The notes under the pieces are model-generated. The model worked only from the letters and a program-made list of their open reading frames with translations, searched no databases and had not been told where the DNA came from. A stretch of DNA of 64,000 bases. Source: Oscillospiraceae bacterium (GTDB lineage Bacteria > Bacillota > Clostridia > Oscillospirales > Oscillospiraceae). The translations under genes and the position numbers were made by a program. This document shows positions 25,994-33,855 of the stretch, in pieces (the first letter of the stretch is position 1; each line of letters opens with the position of its first letter). Location of the stretch: the NCBI GenBank assembly GCA_021769865.1, contig JAETSB010000008.1, positions 1-64,000 of the forward strand, written 5' to 3'.

Positions 25994-26021
25994 GATACGA
26001 TCGGGCGGGGCGGATACTTTC
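25994..26021 (-). promoter_or_regulatory. Candidate ECF autoregulatory promoter
   Basis: On the minus strand GAAAGT (26016-26021), 16 nt and CGTATC (25994-25999) lie 32 nt before the sigma gene. They embed a direct repeat GTATCC. The form is unlike the sigma-70 promoters elsewhere in the window. Confidence 0.4.
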
Positions 26022-26042
26022 ACTCCGGGGGAAATTTTCAAA

Positions 26043-26074
26043 AGAAAAACCGCCCCGGCCCCGGGACGGCTTTT
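26043..26074. terminator. Imperfect GC-rich hairpin, probable terminator
   Basis: A GC-rich inverted repeat flanked by A-run and T-run (about 26043-26074) follows the Imm22-like gene on the minus strand. Confidence 0.5.
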
Positions 26075-26084
26075 CGGCCGCTGT

Positions 26085-26474
26085 TCAGCGCTCTATGTAG
26101 GAGAGGGACCCCACGAACCGCACCGGCGCGCCGGGGACGTAGCGGCTGCCCTCAAACTGGTAGTCGTAGACCGCCAGCACGGCGTTATAGGGTTCCTCGA
26201 AGCCCTTGGAATAAATCTCCGCCAGGGCCGCGGACAGCTCCTCCCCCAAAGGCGCCGCCACCACGCGCGGGTCCTGGGAGGGGGCGGCGTTGAACTCGTA
26301 GTCGAACACCTCCGGCTCGAAGGGCCAGAGGTCGCCGTTGAAAAAGTCCTGGGTGAAAGAGGGGACCTTCTCGCCGTTCTCGTTCCGCTTGAAGCGGTTC
26401 TCGGCATAAAGCGCCAGGGCTTCCTTGCTCTCAAAATTGCCGAGCCAGATGGAGACGATGCCAGATTCTTCCAT
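26085..26474 (-). CDS. Immunity protein 22-like
   Basis: A 129-residue acidic cytoplasmic protein. The start at 26474 follows AAGGAG; a longer frame upstream is unsupported. MEESGIVSIWLGNFESKEAL opens the protein and DFFNGDLWPFEPEVFDYEF follows, which fits the Imm22 family found near polymorphic toxins and also widely as a solitary gene. No toxin gene lies nearby. A GNAT gene lies 31 nt upstream in the same direction. It may be a leftover immunity gene or a house-keeping member of the family. Confidence 0.65.
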   Translation of the reverse strand: MEESGIVSIWLGNFESKEALALYAENRFKRNENGEKVPSFTQDFFNGDLWPFEPEVFDYEFNAAPSQDPRVVAAPLGEELSAALAEIYSKGFEEPYNAVLAVYDYQFEGSRYVPGAPVRFVGSLSYIER

Positions 26475-26505
26475 GGTGATTCTCCTTTGTCGTGATTTGG
26501 TGGGG

Positions 26506-27141
26506 TCAGCGCAGAACGGAATTGCTGAGGATGTAAAATTCCTCCTGGCAGGGGAGGACGCGCTTGGCCATAGGGGGCAGGCCCTCGTCAAAGCGGAGGG
26601 CGGCCTCCTCGTCGAAGCGCATGACGGGGCTGTCCCGGTAGACCCAGGGGCCGCCGTCCAGGGCGTGGGGCTTCAGCTCCCGGACCAGCATGGCGGCAGG
26701 GAAGCTGCCGTCCTCCATTTGGACCAGGTAACGCTTGCAGCACCGAAAGCCCCGGCCCACGTAGTTGGCGGGGGAGCCGAAGATGACCACGGCCTCCCAG
26801 CCCAGCTCCGCCGCCCGGTCCAGGGAGTGGTCGATCAGGAGCTTCCCATAGCCCCGCCGCTGGTGCTCCGGCGCGACGCAGACGGGACCAAAGGTCAGGA
26901 TATCCCGCCGCTCCCCGGTTTTCCCGGTGAGAGTGGAGCGGGTGTAGAGGATGCTTCCCACGATCTCCCCGTCCAGCTCCAGCACGAAGTCCAGCTCCGG
27001 CACAAAGTCCGGGTGGCCCCGCATGACGTGGACCAGGTAGTGCTCATGACAGCCGGGCACATAGAGATTGTAGAAGGCCCTCCGGGTCAGGTCCTCCACG
27101 GCCTGGTAGTCGGCCGGGGTCTCGTTTCGGATGTTCAGCAT
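26506..27141 (-). CDS. GNAT family N-acetyltransferase
   Basis: A 211-residue acetyltransferase. The GNAT core runs from LNIRNETPADYQAVEDLTRRAF to FGPVCVAPEHQRRGYGKLLIDHSL, with the acetyl-CoA loop QRRGYG near 105-110. The extended C-terminus (FRCCKRYLVQMEDGSFPAAMLVREL) resembles the YhbS-like subgroup. The acceptor substrate is unknown. ATG at 27141 follows GGGAGG; the longer frame starting further upstream is not supported. It is probably co-transcribed with the Imm22-like gene. Confidence 0.85.
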   Translation of the reverse strand: MLNIRNETPADYQAVEDLTRRAFYNLYVPGCHEHYLVHVMRGHPDFVPELDFVLELDGEIVGSILYTRSTLTGKTGERRDILTFGPVCVAPEHQRRGYGKLLIDHSLDRAAELGWEAVVIFGSPANYVGRGFRCCKRYLVQMEDGSFPAAMLVRELKPHALDGGPWVYRDSPVMRFDEEAALRFDEGLPPMAKRVLPCQEEFYILSNSVLR

Positions 27142-27304
27142 ACCGGTCCTCCCTGGAATGTGTTGGGGCCGCGCCCCTGGGCGCCGGACGGGAACGGAAC
27201 AGGGCCGCCGCCCGCCGGTGCTGTTGCTCATACTATACCAAAGGTTGAGCGGCTTGTCCACAAAAAATGGGCGTTTTTTCTTTGGGGTTTGCCCGCCGGG
27301 GGAC

Positions 27305-27336
27305 GGGGGGATTCCCCGCTAAGCGGGAAGCCCCCC
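27305..27336 (-). terminator. GC-rich hairpin after the rubrerythrin gene
   Basis: A two-part stem (GGGGGG/CCCCCC outer, CCCGC/GCGGG inner) lies about 25 nt after the rubrerythrin stop. It lacks a T-run, so its role as terminator is uncertain. Confidence 0.4.
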
Positions 27337-27359
27337 GGAAAGCGCCCGACGGAGGCGGG

Positions 27360-27971
27360 TCACGCCTTTAGAATTTCCCCGCCGTAAGGGGCCATCTCCA
27401 GGCGGATGAAGAAGCCCTGGTCGTGAGAGCAGACGGGGCAGGTCTTGGGGGCCTGGAGGCCCTCCTGAATGTGGCCGCAGTTCAGGCACAGCCAGCCGCA
27501 TTTCGCGTCGGAGACGAAGAGCTTGCCGGACTCCATCAGCTCCGCGAACTTGGCGAAACGGTTGCCGTGGGTTTTCTCGATCTTGGAGATCTGCTCGAAG
27601 GAGGAGGCCACCTGGGGGAAACCCTCCTGCCGGGCGGTCTGGGCGAAGCTGGGATAGACGGGGTCGAACTCCTCAAACTCGTTGTGCTGGGCCATACGCA
27701 GAAGCTTCGCCACGTCGTTGGTCAGGTCCACGGGGTAGCCGCCGTCAATGTGGACGGTCTCCCCGGCCACCTCCTTCATGTGGTTGTAGAAGATCTCGGC
27801 GTGCTCCTTCTCCTGGTTGGCAGTGAAGGTGAAAATGGCCTCCAGAACGTGGAGCTGCTGCTTTTGGCAGAGGCTGGCGGCGAAGGTGTAGCGGTTCCGG
27901 GCCTGACTCTCTCCGGCAAAGGCCCGCATGAGGTTTTTCAGGGTCTCGCTCTCTTTGAGGTTTTTGGACAT
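27360..27971 (-). CDS. rbr: Rubrerythrin
   Basis: A 203-residue di-iron peroxidase of anaerobes that reduces hydrogen peroxide using a rubredoxin-type centre. The four-helix diiron domain shows GESQARNRY (E21), EKEH (E54, H57) and EKTHGNRF (E132, H135). The C-terminal rubredoxin-like domain has CLNC at 162-165 and CPVC at 178-181. The ATG at 27971 has GGAGG 10 nt upstream, but that site lies in the arm of a strong hairpin (27975-28013). metG is upstream on the same strand. Confidence 0.95.
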   Translation of the reverse strand: MSKNLKESETLKNLMRAFAGESQARNRYTFAASLCQKQQLHVLEAIFTFTANQEKEHAEIFYNHMKEVAGETVHIDGGYPVDLTNDVAKLLRMAQHNEFEEFDPVYPSFAQTARQEGFPQVASSFEQISKIEKTHGNRFAKFAELMESGKLFVSDAKCGWLCLNCGHIQEGLQAPKTCPVCSHDQGFFIRLEMAPYGGEILKA

Positions 27972-27974
27972 GAA

Positions 27975-28013
27975 AATACTGCCTCCCTACTTTTGAAGTA
28001 TGGAGGCAGTATT
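27975..28013 (-). promoter_or_regulatory. Hairpin hiding the rubrerythrin ribosome site
   Basis: Perfect 12-nt arms (27975-27986 and 28002-28013) and an inner 5-bp stem (88-92 with 96-100 of that stretch) form an almost continuous helix. On the minus strand the second arm contains the GGAGG of rbr and is followed by TTTTC. It may be the metG terminator, a translation control element, or both. Confidence 0.6.
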
Positions 28014-28038
28014 TCCTGTATTTGGGGGCTTTATGCGC

Positions 28039-30015
28039 TTAGCACAATTTCGCTCCGGCGGGGATGGCGTCGTCCACCATGAGGAGGTGCAGCGCTTCCT
28101 CCCCCTTCTCCTTGTGGACGGCGGAGATCAGCATGCCGTTGCTCTCCTGGCCCATCATCTTCCGGGGAGGCAGGTTCACAATGGCCACCAGGGTCTTGCC
28201 GATCAAATCCTCCGGCTCATACCACTTGTGAATGCCGGACAGAATCTGCCGGTCCACGCCGGTGCCGTCGTCCAGGATGAACTTGAGGAGCTTCTCGCTC
28301 TTCTTCACCGCCTCGCAGGCCTTCACCTTCACCACCCGGAAGTCGGATTTGCAGAAGGTGTCGAAGTCCACCTTCTCCTCCAGCTGGGGCTCCAGCTCCA
28401 CGCCGGACTCCGCCTGCTTCGCGGCCTGTACGGCGGCCTCCAGCTCCTGGAGGGCCTTGTCCATGTCCACCCGGGGGAAGAGGTTCTCCCCCTTGGCGAC
28501 GGCGGCGGTCTCGGACAGGGCGCCCCACCGGGCGGCGGCGTCCCAGGTGCGGACGGCCTCCTCCGCCCCGATCTGGGCGAAGAGCTTGTCCATGGATTCC
28601 GGCATGAAGGGGGTCAGCAGGACGCCGCAGATGCGGGCGGTCTCCAGCAGATTGTACAACACATGGGCAAGGCGGGGGCCGTTGGCGTCCATGTCCTTGG
28701 CCAGGGTCCAGGGGGTGTTCTCGTCAATATACTTGTTGGCCCGCTGGATGACCTTGAAGACCTCCTCCAGGGCCTTGTGGGGGGCGAAGTGGTCCATCTC
28801 CGCGGCGTAGCGGTCCCGGAGTCCGCCCGCCAGCTCCTTCAGCTCCGTGTCGAAGGAGACGGCCTCGCCCCAGGTCCCGCAGCCCGCGGGCAGGGTTCCG
28901 CCGAAGTACTTGCCCACCATGGCGGTGGTGCGGGAGACCAGGTTGCCCAGGTCGTTGGCCAGGTCGGTGTTGATGGTCTGGATCAGAAGCTCGTTGGAGA
29001 AGTTGCCGTCGGACCCGAAGGGGAAGGTCCGCATGAGGAAGAAGCGCAGGGCGTCCACGCCGAACTGCTCCGCCAGAATATAGGGGTCCACGACATTGCC
29101 CTTGGACTTGCTCATTTTGCCGCCGTCCAGGAGAAGCCAGCCATGGCCGAAGCACTTCTTGGGCACCGGCTCGCCCAGGCTCATCAGCATGGCGGGCCAG
29201 ATGATGGAGTGGAAGCGGACGATCTCCTTGCCCACGATGTTCACGCCGGGCCACCAGCCCTTCTCATAGTCGTGGTAGCGATCGTTCTCATAGCCCAGGG
29301 CGGTGATATAGTTGCTGAGGGCGTCCACCCAGACGTAGACCACGTGGCCCGGGTCGAAGTCCACGGGCACGCCCCAGGAGAAGCTGGTCCGGGAGACGCA
29401 CAGGTCCTCGAGACCCGGGTCGATGAAGTTCCGCACCATCTCGTGGACCCGGGAGCGGGGCTCCAGGAAGTCCGTGTTCTCCAGCAGGTCCCGGACACGG
29501 CTTGCGTACTTGCTCAGGCGGAAGAAATAGGCTTCCTCCTCCGCGTCCTGGACCTCCCGGCCGCAGTCGGGGCACTTGCCGTCCACCAGCTGGCTCTCCG
29601 TCCAGAAGGACTCGCAGGGCTTGCAGTACTTGCCCTTATAGGTGCCCTTGTAGATGTCGCCGTTGTCGTGCATCTTTTTGAAAATCCGCTGGACGGACTG
29701 GACGTGATAGTCGTCGGTGGTGCGGATGAAGCGGTCATTGGAGATGTTCATCAGCTTCCACAGGTCCTTGATGCCCCGGGGGCCCTCCACAATGCGGTCC
29801 ACGAACTCCTGGGGGGTGACTCCGGCGGCGGCGGCGATGTCGCCGATCTTCTGGCCGTGCTCGTCGGTGCCGGTGAGGAACATCACGTCCTCCCCCAGCA
29901 GGCGGTGGTAGCGGGCCAGGGTGTCCGTGGCCACGGTGCAGTAGGTGTGGCCGATGTGGAGCTTGTCCGAGGGGTAGTAGATGGGCGTGGTGATATAGAA
30001 TTTTTTCTTGTCCAT
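28039..30015 (-). CDS. metG: Methionine-tRNA ligase
   Basis: A 658-residue class I aminoacyl-tRNA synthetase charging tRNA-Met. The catalytic domain has HIGH at 20-23 and KMSKSKG near 298-304. A zinc-binding insertion is visible as CKPC and CPDC. The anticodon-binding helical domain follows, and the C-terminal 100 residues form the EMAP/Trbp111-like tRNA-binding and dimerisation domain (DFRVVKVKACEAVKKSEKLLKF). Length is normal for the two-part bacterial enzyme. No T-box or SAM riboswitch is evident in the short leader. Confidence 0.97.
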   Translation of the reverse strand: MDKKKFYITTPIYYPSDKLHIGHTYCTVATDTLARYHRLLGEDVMFLTGTDEHGQKIGDIAAAAGVTPQEFVDRIVEGPRGIKDLWKLMNISNDRFIRTTDDYHVQSVQRIFKKMHDNGDIYKGTYKGKYCKPCESFWTESQLVDGKCPDCGREVQDAEEEAYFFRLSKYASRVRDLLENTDFLEPRSRVHEMVRNFIDPGLEDLCVSRTSFSWGVPVDFDPGHVVYVWVDALSNYITALGYENDRYHDYEKGWWPGVNIVGKEIVRFHSIIWPAMLMSLGEPVPKKCFGHGWLLLDGGKMSKSKGNVVDPYILAEQFGVDALRFFLMRTFPFGSDGNFSNELLIQTINTDLANDLGNLVSRTTAMVGKYFGGTLPAGCGTWGEAVSFDTELKELAGGLRDRYAAEMDHFAPHKALEEVFKVIQRANKYIDENTPWTLAKDMDANGPRLAHVLYNLLETARICGVLLTPFMPESMDKLFAQIGAEEAVRTWDAAARWGALSETAAVAKGENLFPRVDMDKALQELEAAVQAAKQAESGVELEPQLEEKVDFDTFCKSDFRVVKVKACEAVKKSEKLLKFILDDGTGVDRQILSGIHKWYEPEDLIGKTLVAIVNLPPRKMMGQESNGMLISAVHKEKGEEALHLLMVDDAIPAGAKLC

Positions 30016-30084
30016 GGTCTTTCTCCTTTAAAACGGCGGCCCCGAATGGAAGGGCGCCGGTGATGGCGGGGATATAACTGGTTT

Positions 30085-30113
30085 ATTATACCGAATATGA
30101 CGGAAAATTACAA
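30085..30113 (-). promoter_or_regulatory. metG promoter
   Basis: On the minus strand TTGTAA (30108-30113) and TATAAT (30085-30090) are 17 nt apart, about 70 nt before the metG start. Confidence 0.75.
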
Positions 30114-30156
30114 GCGGGAAAACTCTTTCTCCGGAATCAGCAGGAAAAGCCCCATG

Positions 30157-30849
30157 TTATAAAAAATTTTTCTTCGGCAACAGCTCACCGCCGATTTCCC
30201 GCATACGGTCATACCATTCCTCAAATACCGTGTGGCTCGCGATACGCTGAGGGTGATAGAAGGAAACCACGGGCACGGGAGCTTCCTTTTCCTCGAACCG
30301 GGTGTAGAAATAGTCGAACCCATGGCTGGTTTTTTCCCAGGGAGTCAACGTGTCCTTTGAAAGGACATGCTGATACAGGATATCCGCCACAACCCACCAG
30401 CCGCAGCAGATGACGATATCCGGCGCATAGAGCGACAGCTGTTCCCGAAGATAAGGGGCATCCTTGACGGCGAATTCACGAAGGACCTTCCCGTCGGCTT
30501 GGCAGCCCCCGCCTACCTTTTTCAAATTCACGAAGCTGACCCTGGACAACCAGTAAGTTTTATCGGACTTGGAAACATAGCGGGGATATTCCCCGCCAGC
30601 CAACAGGGCCTGGGTCCAGCGGGCGATGTTGTTCCAGGTTTTCCAATAGGAGCCCTTGTGCTCCTCTAGCAGCCACTGGCACAAGTCGGCGTTTCCGTTT
30701 TCCCAATTTGCTTCCTTCAATACAAACGTGACCTTGACGGACTGCTGTTCCCAAAGGGATTCATCAAAAATGCCGTCAGATAGAAAGGATGTGTAGCCCT
30801 GTTCCTTTTTCCAACGTTGGAATAGCTGCTGTTCCTGTTCTTTTAACAT
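30157..30849 (-). CDS. Uracil-DNA glycosylase-like protein
   Basis: A 230-residue cytoplasmic protein I recognise only weakly. FVLKEANWE near 41-49, VSFVNLKKVGGG, DIVICCG and a late FYHPQR follow the order of motifs in UDG-superfamily proteins, but the catalytic residues cannot be assigned with confidence. The ATG at 30849 is preferred to a GTG four codons earlier, which would overlap the AAGGG. Base composition is lower in GC than both neighbours, suggesting later arrival. It lies alone between metG and the MATE gene. Confidence 0.55.
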   Translation of the reverse strand: MLKEQEQQLFQRWKKEQGYTSFLSDGIFDESLWEQQSVKVTFVLKEANWENGNADLCQWLLEEHKGSYWKTWNNIARWTQALLAGGEYPRYVSKSDKTYWLSRVSFVNLKKVGGGCQADGKVLREFAVKDAPYLREQLSLYAPDIVICCGWWVVADILYQHVLSKDTLTPWEKTSHGFDYFYTRFEEKEAPVPVVSFYHPQRIASHTVFEEWYDRMREIGGELLPKKNFL

Positions 30850-30904
30850 ATCAAAGCACACGCCCTTTTATCAAAATGTTGCGGTGTTCGAGACGTGCCG
30901 AACG

Positions 30905-32287
30905 CTATAGCTCCGGCCCGGCGGGTTCCCCGCCCTCGTCCGCCAGGCTCCCGTGCCGCTTCCACCGGCCGGAGAAGTACCAGCCCAGGGACAGCGCCAG
31001 CCCCACGGCCCAGCCCACGGCACAGCCGAGATACATGTAATCCGGCCCGAAGCGGTCCGCCAGCCAGTATACCGCCGGGACCCGGACCAGGATCAGGGAC
31101 AGAATCACGTCCACCATGGGGAACACGCTGTCCCCCGCGCCCCGCATGGCGTTGTTCAGGCAGAACATGACGGCGAACAGGACGTAGAAGGGCATGATGC
31201 ACCAGAGATACACCGCCCCGGCGTGAATCACCGCCGGAGTGGAGGAGAAGAAGGCCACCAGCGGCTCGCTGAGGGGGAGGAGCAGGGCCGTCATCAGCAG
31301 CGCCCAGACGGCGGAGAGGGCCACCGTCACCCGGATGCCCTGCCGGGCCCGGTCCAGCTTCTTCGCGCCGATGTTCTGCCCCACGAAGGAGATGACGGCG
31401 CTGGAGAGGCTCTGAATAGGCAGGAAGGCCAGCTGGTCCAGCCGAAAGCCCACGTTGTACCCGGCGGTGAACTCCTTGCCGTAGGAATTGATCTTTCCCA
31501 TCACCACCATGGCCCCCAGGGCAACCAACGACATCTGCACCCCCGCCGGGAGGCCGATGCCCATGATCTGCCCGAAGAGGGCCCGGTCGAACTTCCGGGG
31601 GAGCAGGCGGAGGGAGATCTCCGGATAATGGCGGTTGATGTAGACCACGCCGAAGAGCCAGGAGAACGCCTGGGCGATAATGGTCCCCAGGGCCACCCCC
31701 AGGACCCCCAGGCCGAAGGCCAGTACCAGCACCAGGTCCAAAATGATGTTCATCACCGAGGCCACCGCCAGGAACAGCAGGGTGCTCCGGCTGTTCCCCA
31801 GGCCCCCCAGGATGCCGGAGTTGAGATTGTAGCCGATGCTGCCGATGAGGCCGGCGCAGACCACCATCAAATAGAGGTACGCCTCGCCGTAGGCCGATTC
31901 CTCCACCTGGAGCAGGCGGAGAATGGGCCCCACCGCCAGCAGGGCCAGAGCCGTCAGGGGGAGGATGGAGACCAGGAAGGCGGAGTAGATGGTGTCCACC
32001 GCGTCCCGGACCCGGTCCAGCTTCCCCGCGCCGAAGAACTGGGCGATGACCACGGTGCCGCCGCTGGAGAGGCCGATGAAGAGGGAGGAAAACATGGTCA
32101 AAACCGGGAAGCCCACCCCCACGGCGGCCAGGGCCCCGTCTCCCACGTAGCGCCCGACGACCCAGCTGTCCACCATGTTGTAGAGCTGCTGGAGGAGGCT
32201 CCCCGCCAGCAAAGGCAGGGCGAAATAGAGAATGTGCCCGGCGGGACTGCCTGCCGTCATGTCCCGCATGCCGCTGTTTTGCCTCAT
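30905..32287 (-). CDS. MATE family efflux transporter
   Basis: A 460-residue transporter with twelve membrane helices in two MATE repeats, each with the typical PLLAGSLLQQLYNMVD/GLPAGVQMSLVALGAMV entry helix. Such proteins export cationic compounds with Na+ or H+ entry. The start at 32287 forms a 4-nt ATGA overlap with niaR; a longer open frame that runs through niaR is not the gene. Coupling to a niacin-responsive repressor suggests a link to NAD precursors or their analogues, which is inference. Confidence 0.88.
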   Translation of the reverse strand: MRQNSGMRDMTAGSPAGHILYFALPLLAGSLLQQLYNMVDSWVVGRYVGDGALAAVGVGFPVLTMFSSLFIGLSSGGTVVIAQFFGAGKLDRVRDAVDTIYSAFLVSILPLTALALLAVGPILRLLQVEESAYGEAYLYLMVVCAGLIGSIGYNLNSGILGGLGNSRSTLLFLAVASVMNIILDLVLVLAFGLGVLGVALGTIIAQAFSWLFGVVYINRHYPEISLRLLPRKFDRALFGQIMGIGLPAGVQMSLVALGAMVVMGKINSYGKEFTAGYNVGFRLDQLAFLPIQSLSSAVISFVGQNIGAKKLDRARQGIRVTVALSAVWALLMTALLLPLSEPLVAFFSSTPAVIHAGAVYLWCIMPFYVLFAVMFCLNNAMRGAGDSVFPMVDVILSLILVRVPAVYWLADRFGPDYMYLGCAVGWAVGLALSLGWYFSGRWKRHGSLADEGGEPAGPEL

Positions 32288-32802
32288 TCCTCGCCCTCCC
32301 ACAGAACTCCCAGGGCCCCCAGGGCCTCCCGCGCCCGGCGGAAGGCGTCCTCGCCGGGACAGGAGAGGGTATGCAGGTGGACGCCCCCGGTGAGGTCCGA
32401 CAGGGGCCGGGCGTCGGACTGGGCGCAGCGGGTGATGAACTGACTCACGTCGTACCGGCTGGAGAGCTGAAGGGAGCCGGTGAGCTGGCCGTAGACGGGG
32501 TGCTCCACGATGACGTCCAGCACGGAGCAGCCCTGGTCCACCACGGCGTTCAGCTCCGCCTCCATGCCCGCCGCGTCGTGGCGGCACGCCACCTGGCGGA
32601 TGAGCCCCCGGTTCGCCTTTAAAATGATGTAGCCCCTGGGGGTGGCGGAGATGTCCGCCCCGGCGGCCCGGAGCAGGGCCACGTCCCCCACCACTGCCTG
32701 GCGGCTGACGGAAAAGCGCTCCGCCAGGAACCCCGCGCTGACGGGGCAGCTGGACTGTTGCAAATGCTCCAGGATAGCTCGCCGCCGTTCCTCGGCCCGC
32801 AT
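32284..32802 (-). CDS. niaR: NiaR-type niacin-responsive repressor
   Basis: A 172-residue repressor. An HTH_11 domain (about 4-58, ILEHLQQSSCPVSAGFLAERFSVSRQAVVGDVALLR) is followed by a 3H domain (about 70-168) with the three conserved His regions (VACRHD, VEHPVYG, GGVHLHTL) that bind metal and nicotinic acid. NiaR proteins repress NAD synthesis and niacin uptake genes. The downstream gene is a MATE transporter, overlapping by 4 nt. GGGAGGG precedes the ATG. It is divergent from the DUF4180 gene. Confidence 0.88.
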   Translation of the reverse strand: MRAEERRRAILEHLQQSSCPVSAGFLAERFSVSRQAVVGDVALLRAAGADISATPRGYIILKANRGLIRQVACRHDAAGMEAELNAVVDQGCSVLDVIVEHPVYGQLTGSLQLSSRYDVSQFITRCAQSDARPLSDLTGGVHLHTLSCPGEDAFRRAREALGALGVLWEGEE

Positions 32803-32890
32803 AAGAAGTCCCTCCCAACGAGTTGAGTTTTCAAGTTAAGGAGCAGTATACCACAATTTGGGGAAAAAGAAAAGGGCGGGGCTCCGGAAT

Positions 32891-32919
32891 TTGACAAAGG
32901 GCCCATCTTGTGGTATGCT
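32891..32919 (+). promoter_or_regulatory. Promoter of the DUF4180 gene
   Basis: TTGACA (32891-32896) and TATGCT (32914-32919) are 17 nt apart. Confidence 0.75.
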
Positions 32920-32969
32920 TTCTCCTCAGCTGGGATTTGTACCGCGATTTTGATTGAGGAGGCAGTTTT

Positions 32970-33338
32970 ATGAACATCGAATATGTAAATATGAACGGAG
33001 CGGAGATCGCGGTCGTCTCCGGCGAGGCGGCGGAGGTCACGACCCCCCAGGCCGCGCTGGACCTGGCGATGACCGTGAAATACGAGACGGGCGGGTCATG
33101 CCTGGCCATCGACAAGCGGGTGCTGGGAGAGGACTTCTTCATCCTCAGCACCGGCGTGGCCGGGGAGATCCTTCAGAAGTTTATCAATTACCATGTGAAG
33201 GCCGCCATCTTCGGCGACTACTCCCGCTATACCAGCAAACCCCTGCGGGACTTTATCTACGAGTCCAACAACGGAGTGGACATTTTCTTCACCGCGACGA
33301 GAGAGGAAGCCGTGGAGCGGCTGGCCCGGGCGCGGTGA
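32970..33338 (+). CDS. DUF4180 family protein
   Basis: A 122-residue cytoplasmic alpha/beta protein. The family hallmarks are the central DLAMTVKYETGGSCLAIDKRVLGEDFFILSTGVAGEILQKF region and the late RDFIYESNNG. The fold is STAS-like in appearance and the function is unknown. GAGGAGG lies 9 nt before the ATG. It is monocistronic, with its own promoter and a strong terminator. Confidence 0.82.
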   Translation: MNIEYVNMNGAEIAVVSGEAAEVTTPQAALDLAMTVKYETGGSCLAIDKRVLGEDFFILSTGVAGEILQKFINYHVKAAIFGDYSRYTSKPLRDFIYESNNGVDIFFTATREEAVERLARAR

Positions 33339-33362
33339 GCACAGCGTACAGATTCCAGTTTC

Positions 33363-33398
33363 AGGCGGCCGCCCGGTTCGGGCGGCCGCCTGCCGTCC
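33363..33398 (+). terminator. Terminator
   Basis: A perfect 12-bp GC stem (33363-33374 with 33380-33391) followed by GCCGTCCTTTT. Confidence 0.85.
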
Positions 33399-33433
33399 TT
33401 TTCCGCTTTCTCCGCTTTCTCACAAAAATTCCC

Positions 33434-33462
33434 TTGCAAAACCGGAAGACTTCGCCTATACT
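33434..33462 (+). promoter_or_regulatory. Promoter of the V-type ATP synthase operon
   Basis: TTGCAA (33434-33439) and TATACT (33457-33462) are 17 nt apart, about 80 nt before the first gene. Confidence 0.75.
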
Positions 33463-33539
33463 GTATACTCAGAATGACCATGCGCCCGGATGGGACTTGA
33501 GGCCGGGCGGGATGGCACATGGAGAGAAGGTGAGAACGA

Positions 33540-33854
33540 ATGTCCCTGGAAGCGATCGAAAAGGTAACGCAGGTGGAGAGCGAGGCCCGGGAGCGCCGCG
33601 CCGCCGCCGAGGCGGAGGCGAAGCAGCTCATTGCCGACGCGGAAAAGGAAGGTCAGGCGCTCTTGCAGAGGACCCGCACCGCCGGGGCGGAGGCCGGCCG
33701 GGAGCTTCTGCGCCAGGCGGAGGAGCGGGCGGCGGCCGCCGCCGCGAAGACCGCTCAGGCCGCGGAGGCGGACGCCGCCAAGCTGCGGGAGGCGGCGGGC
33801 ACGCGTCTGGAAGCCGCGGCGGAGTTTATTGTCGGAAGGGTTGTGAAGCACTGA
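33540..33854 (+). CDS. V-type ATP synthase subunit H (peripheral stalk)
   Basis: A 104-residue, almost entirely helical protein rich in Ala, Glu and Arg with heptad character, matching the small stalk subunit (AhaH/NtpF type, also called G or H). It should pair with subunit E to form the peripheral stator. First gene of the operon; subunit I follows one base after its stop. Family assignment rests on coiled-coil character and position more than on sharp motifs. Confidence 0.8.
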   Translation: MSLEAIEKVTQVESEARERRAAAEAEAKQLIADAEKEGQALLQRTRTAGAEAGRELLRQAEERAAAAAAKTAQAAEADAAKLREAAGTRLEAAAEFIVGRVVKH

Positions 33855-33855
33855 A

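Noticed and set aside
28000-30063. 687-residue plus-strand open frame antisense to metG
   Set aside because: A GC-rich shadow; its composition (Gly, Val, His, Leu, Gln) and lack of motifs show it is not a protein. Similar shadows at 33826-35835, 39893-41716, 60126-62207 and 16183-17913 were dismissed for the same reason.
30016-30090. T-box or SAM leader before metG
   Set aside because: The leader is only about 70 nt from the promoter and has no specifier stem or T-box sequence.
30905-32818. Single 637-residue minus-strand open frame over niaR and the MATE gene
   Set aside because: Its first 177 residues are niaR read in another frame. The MATE gene starts at 32287 with an ATGA overlap.
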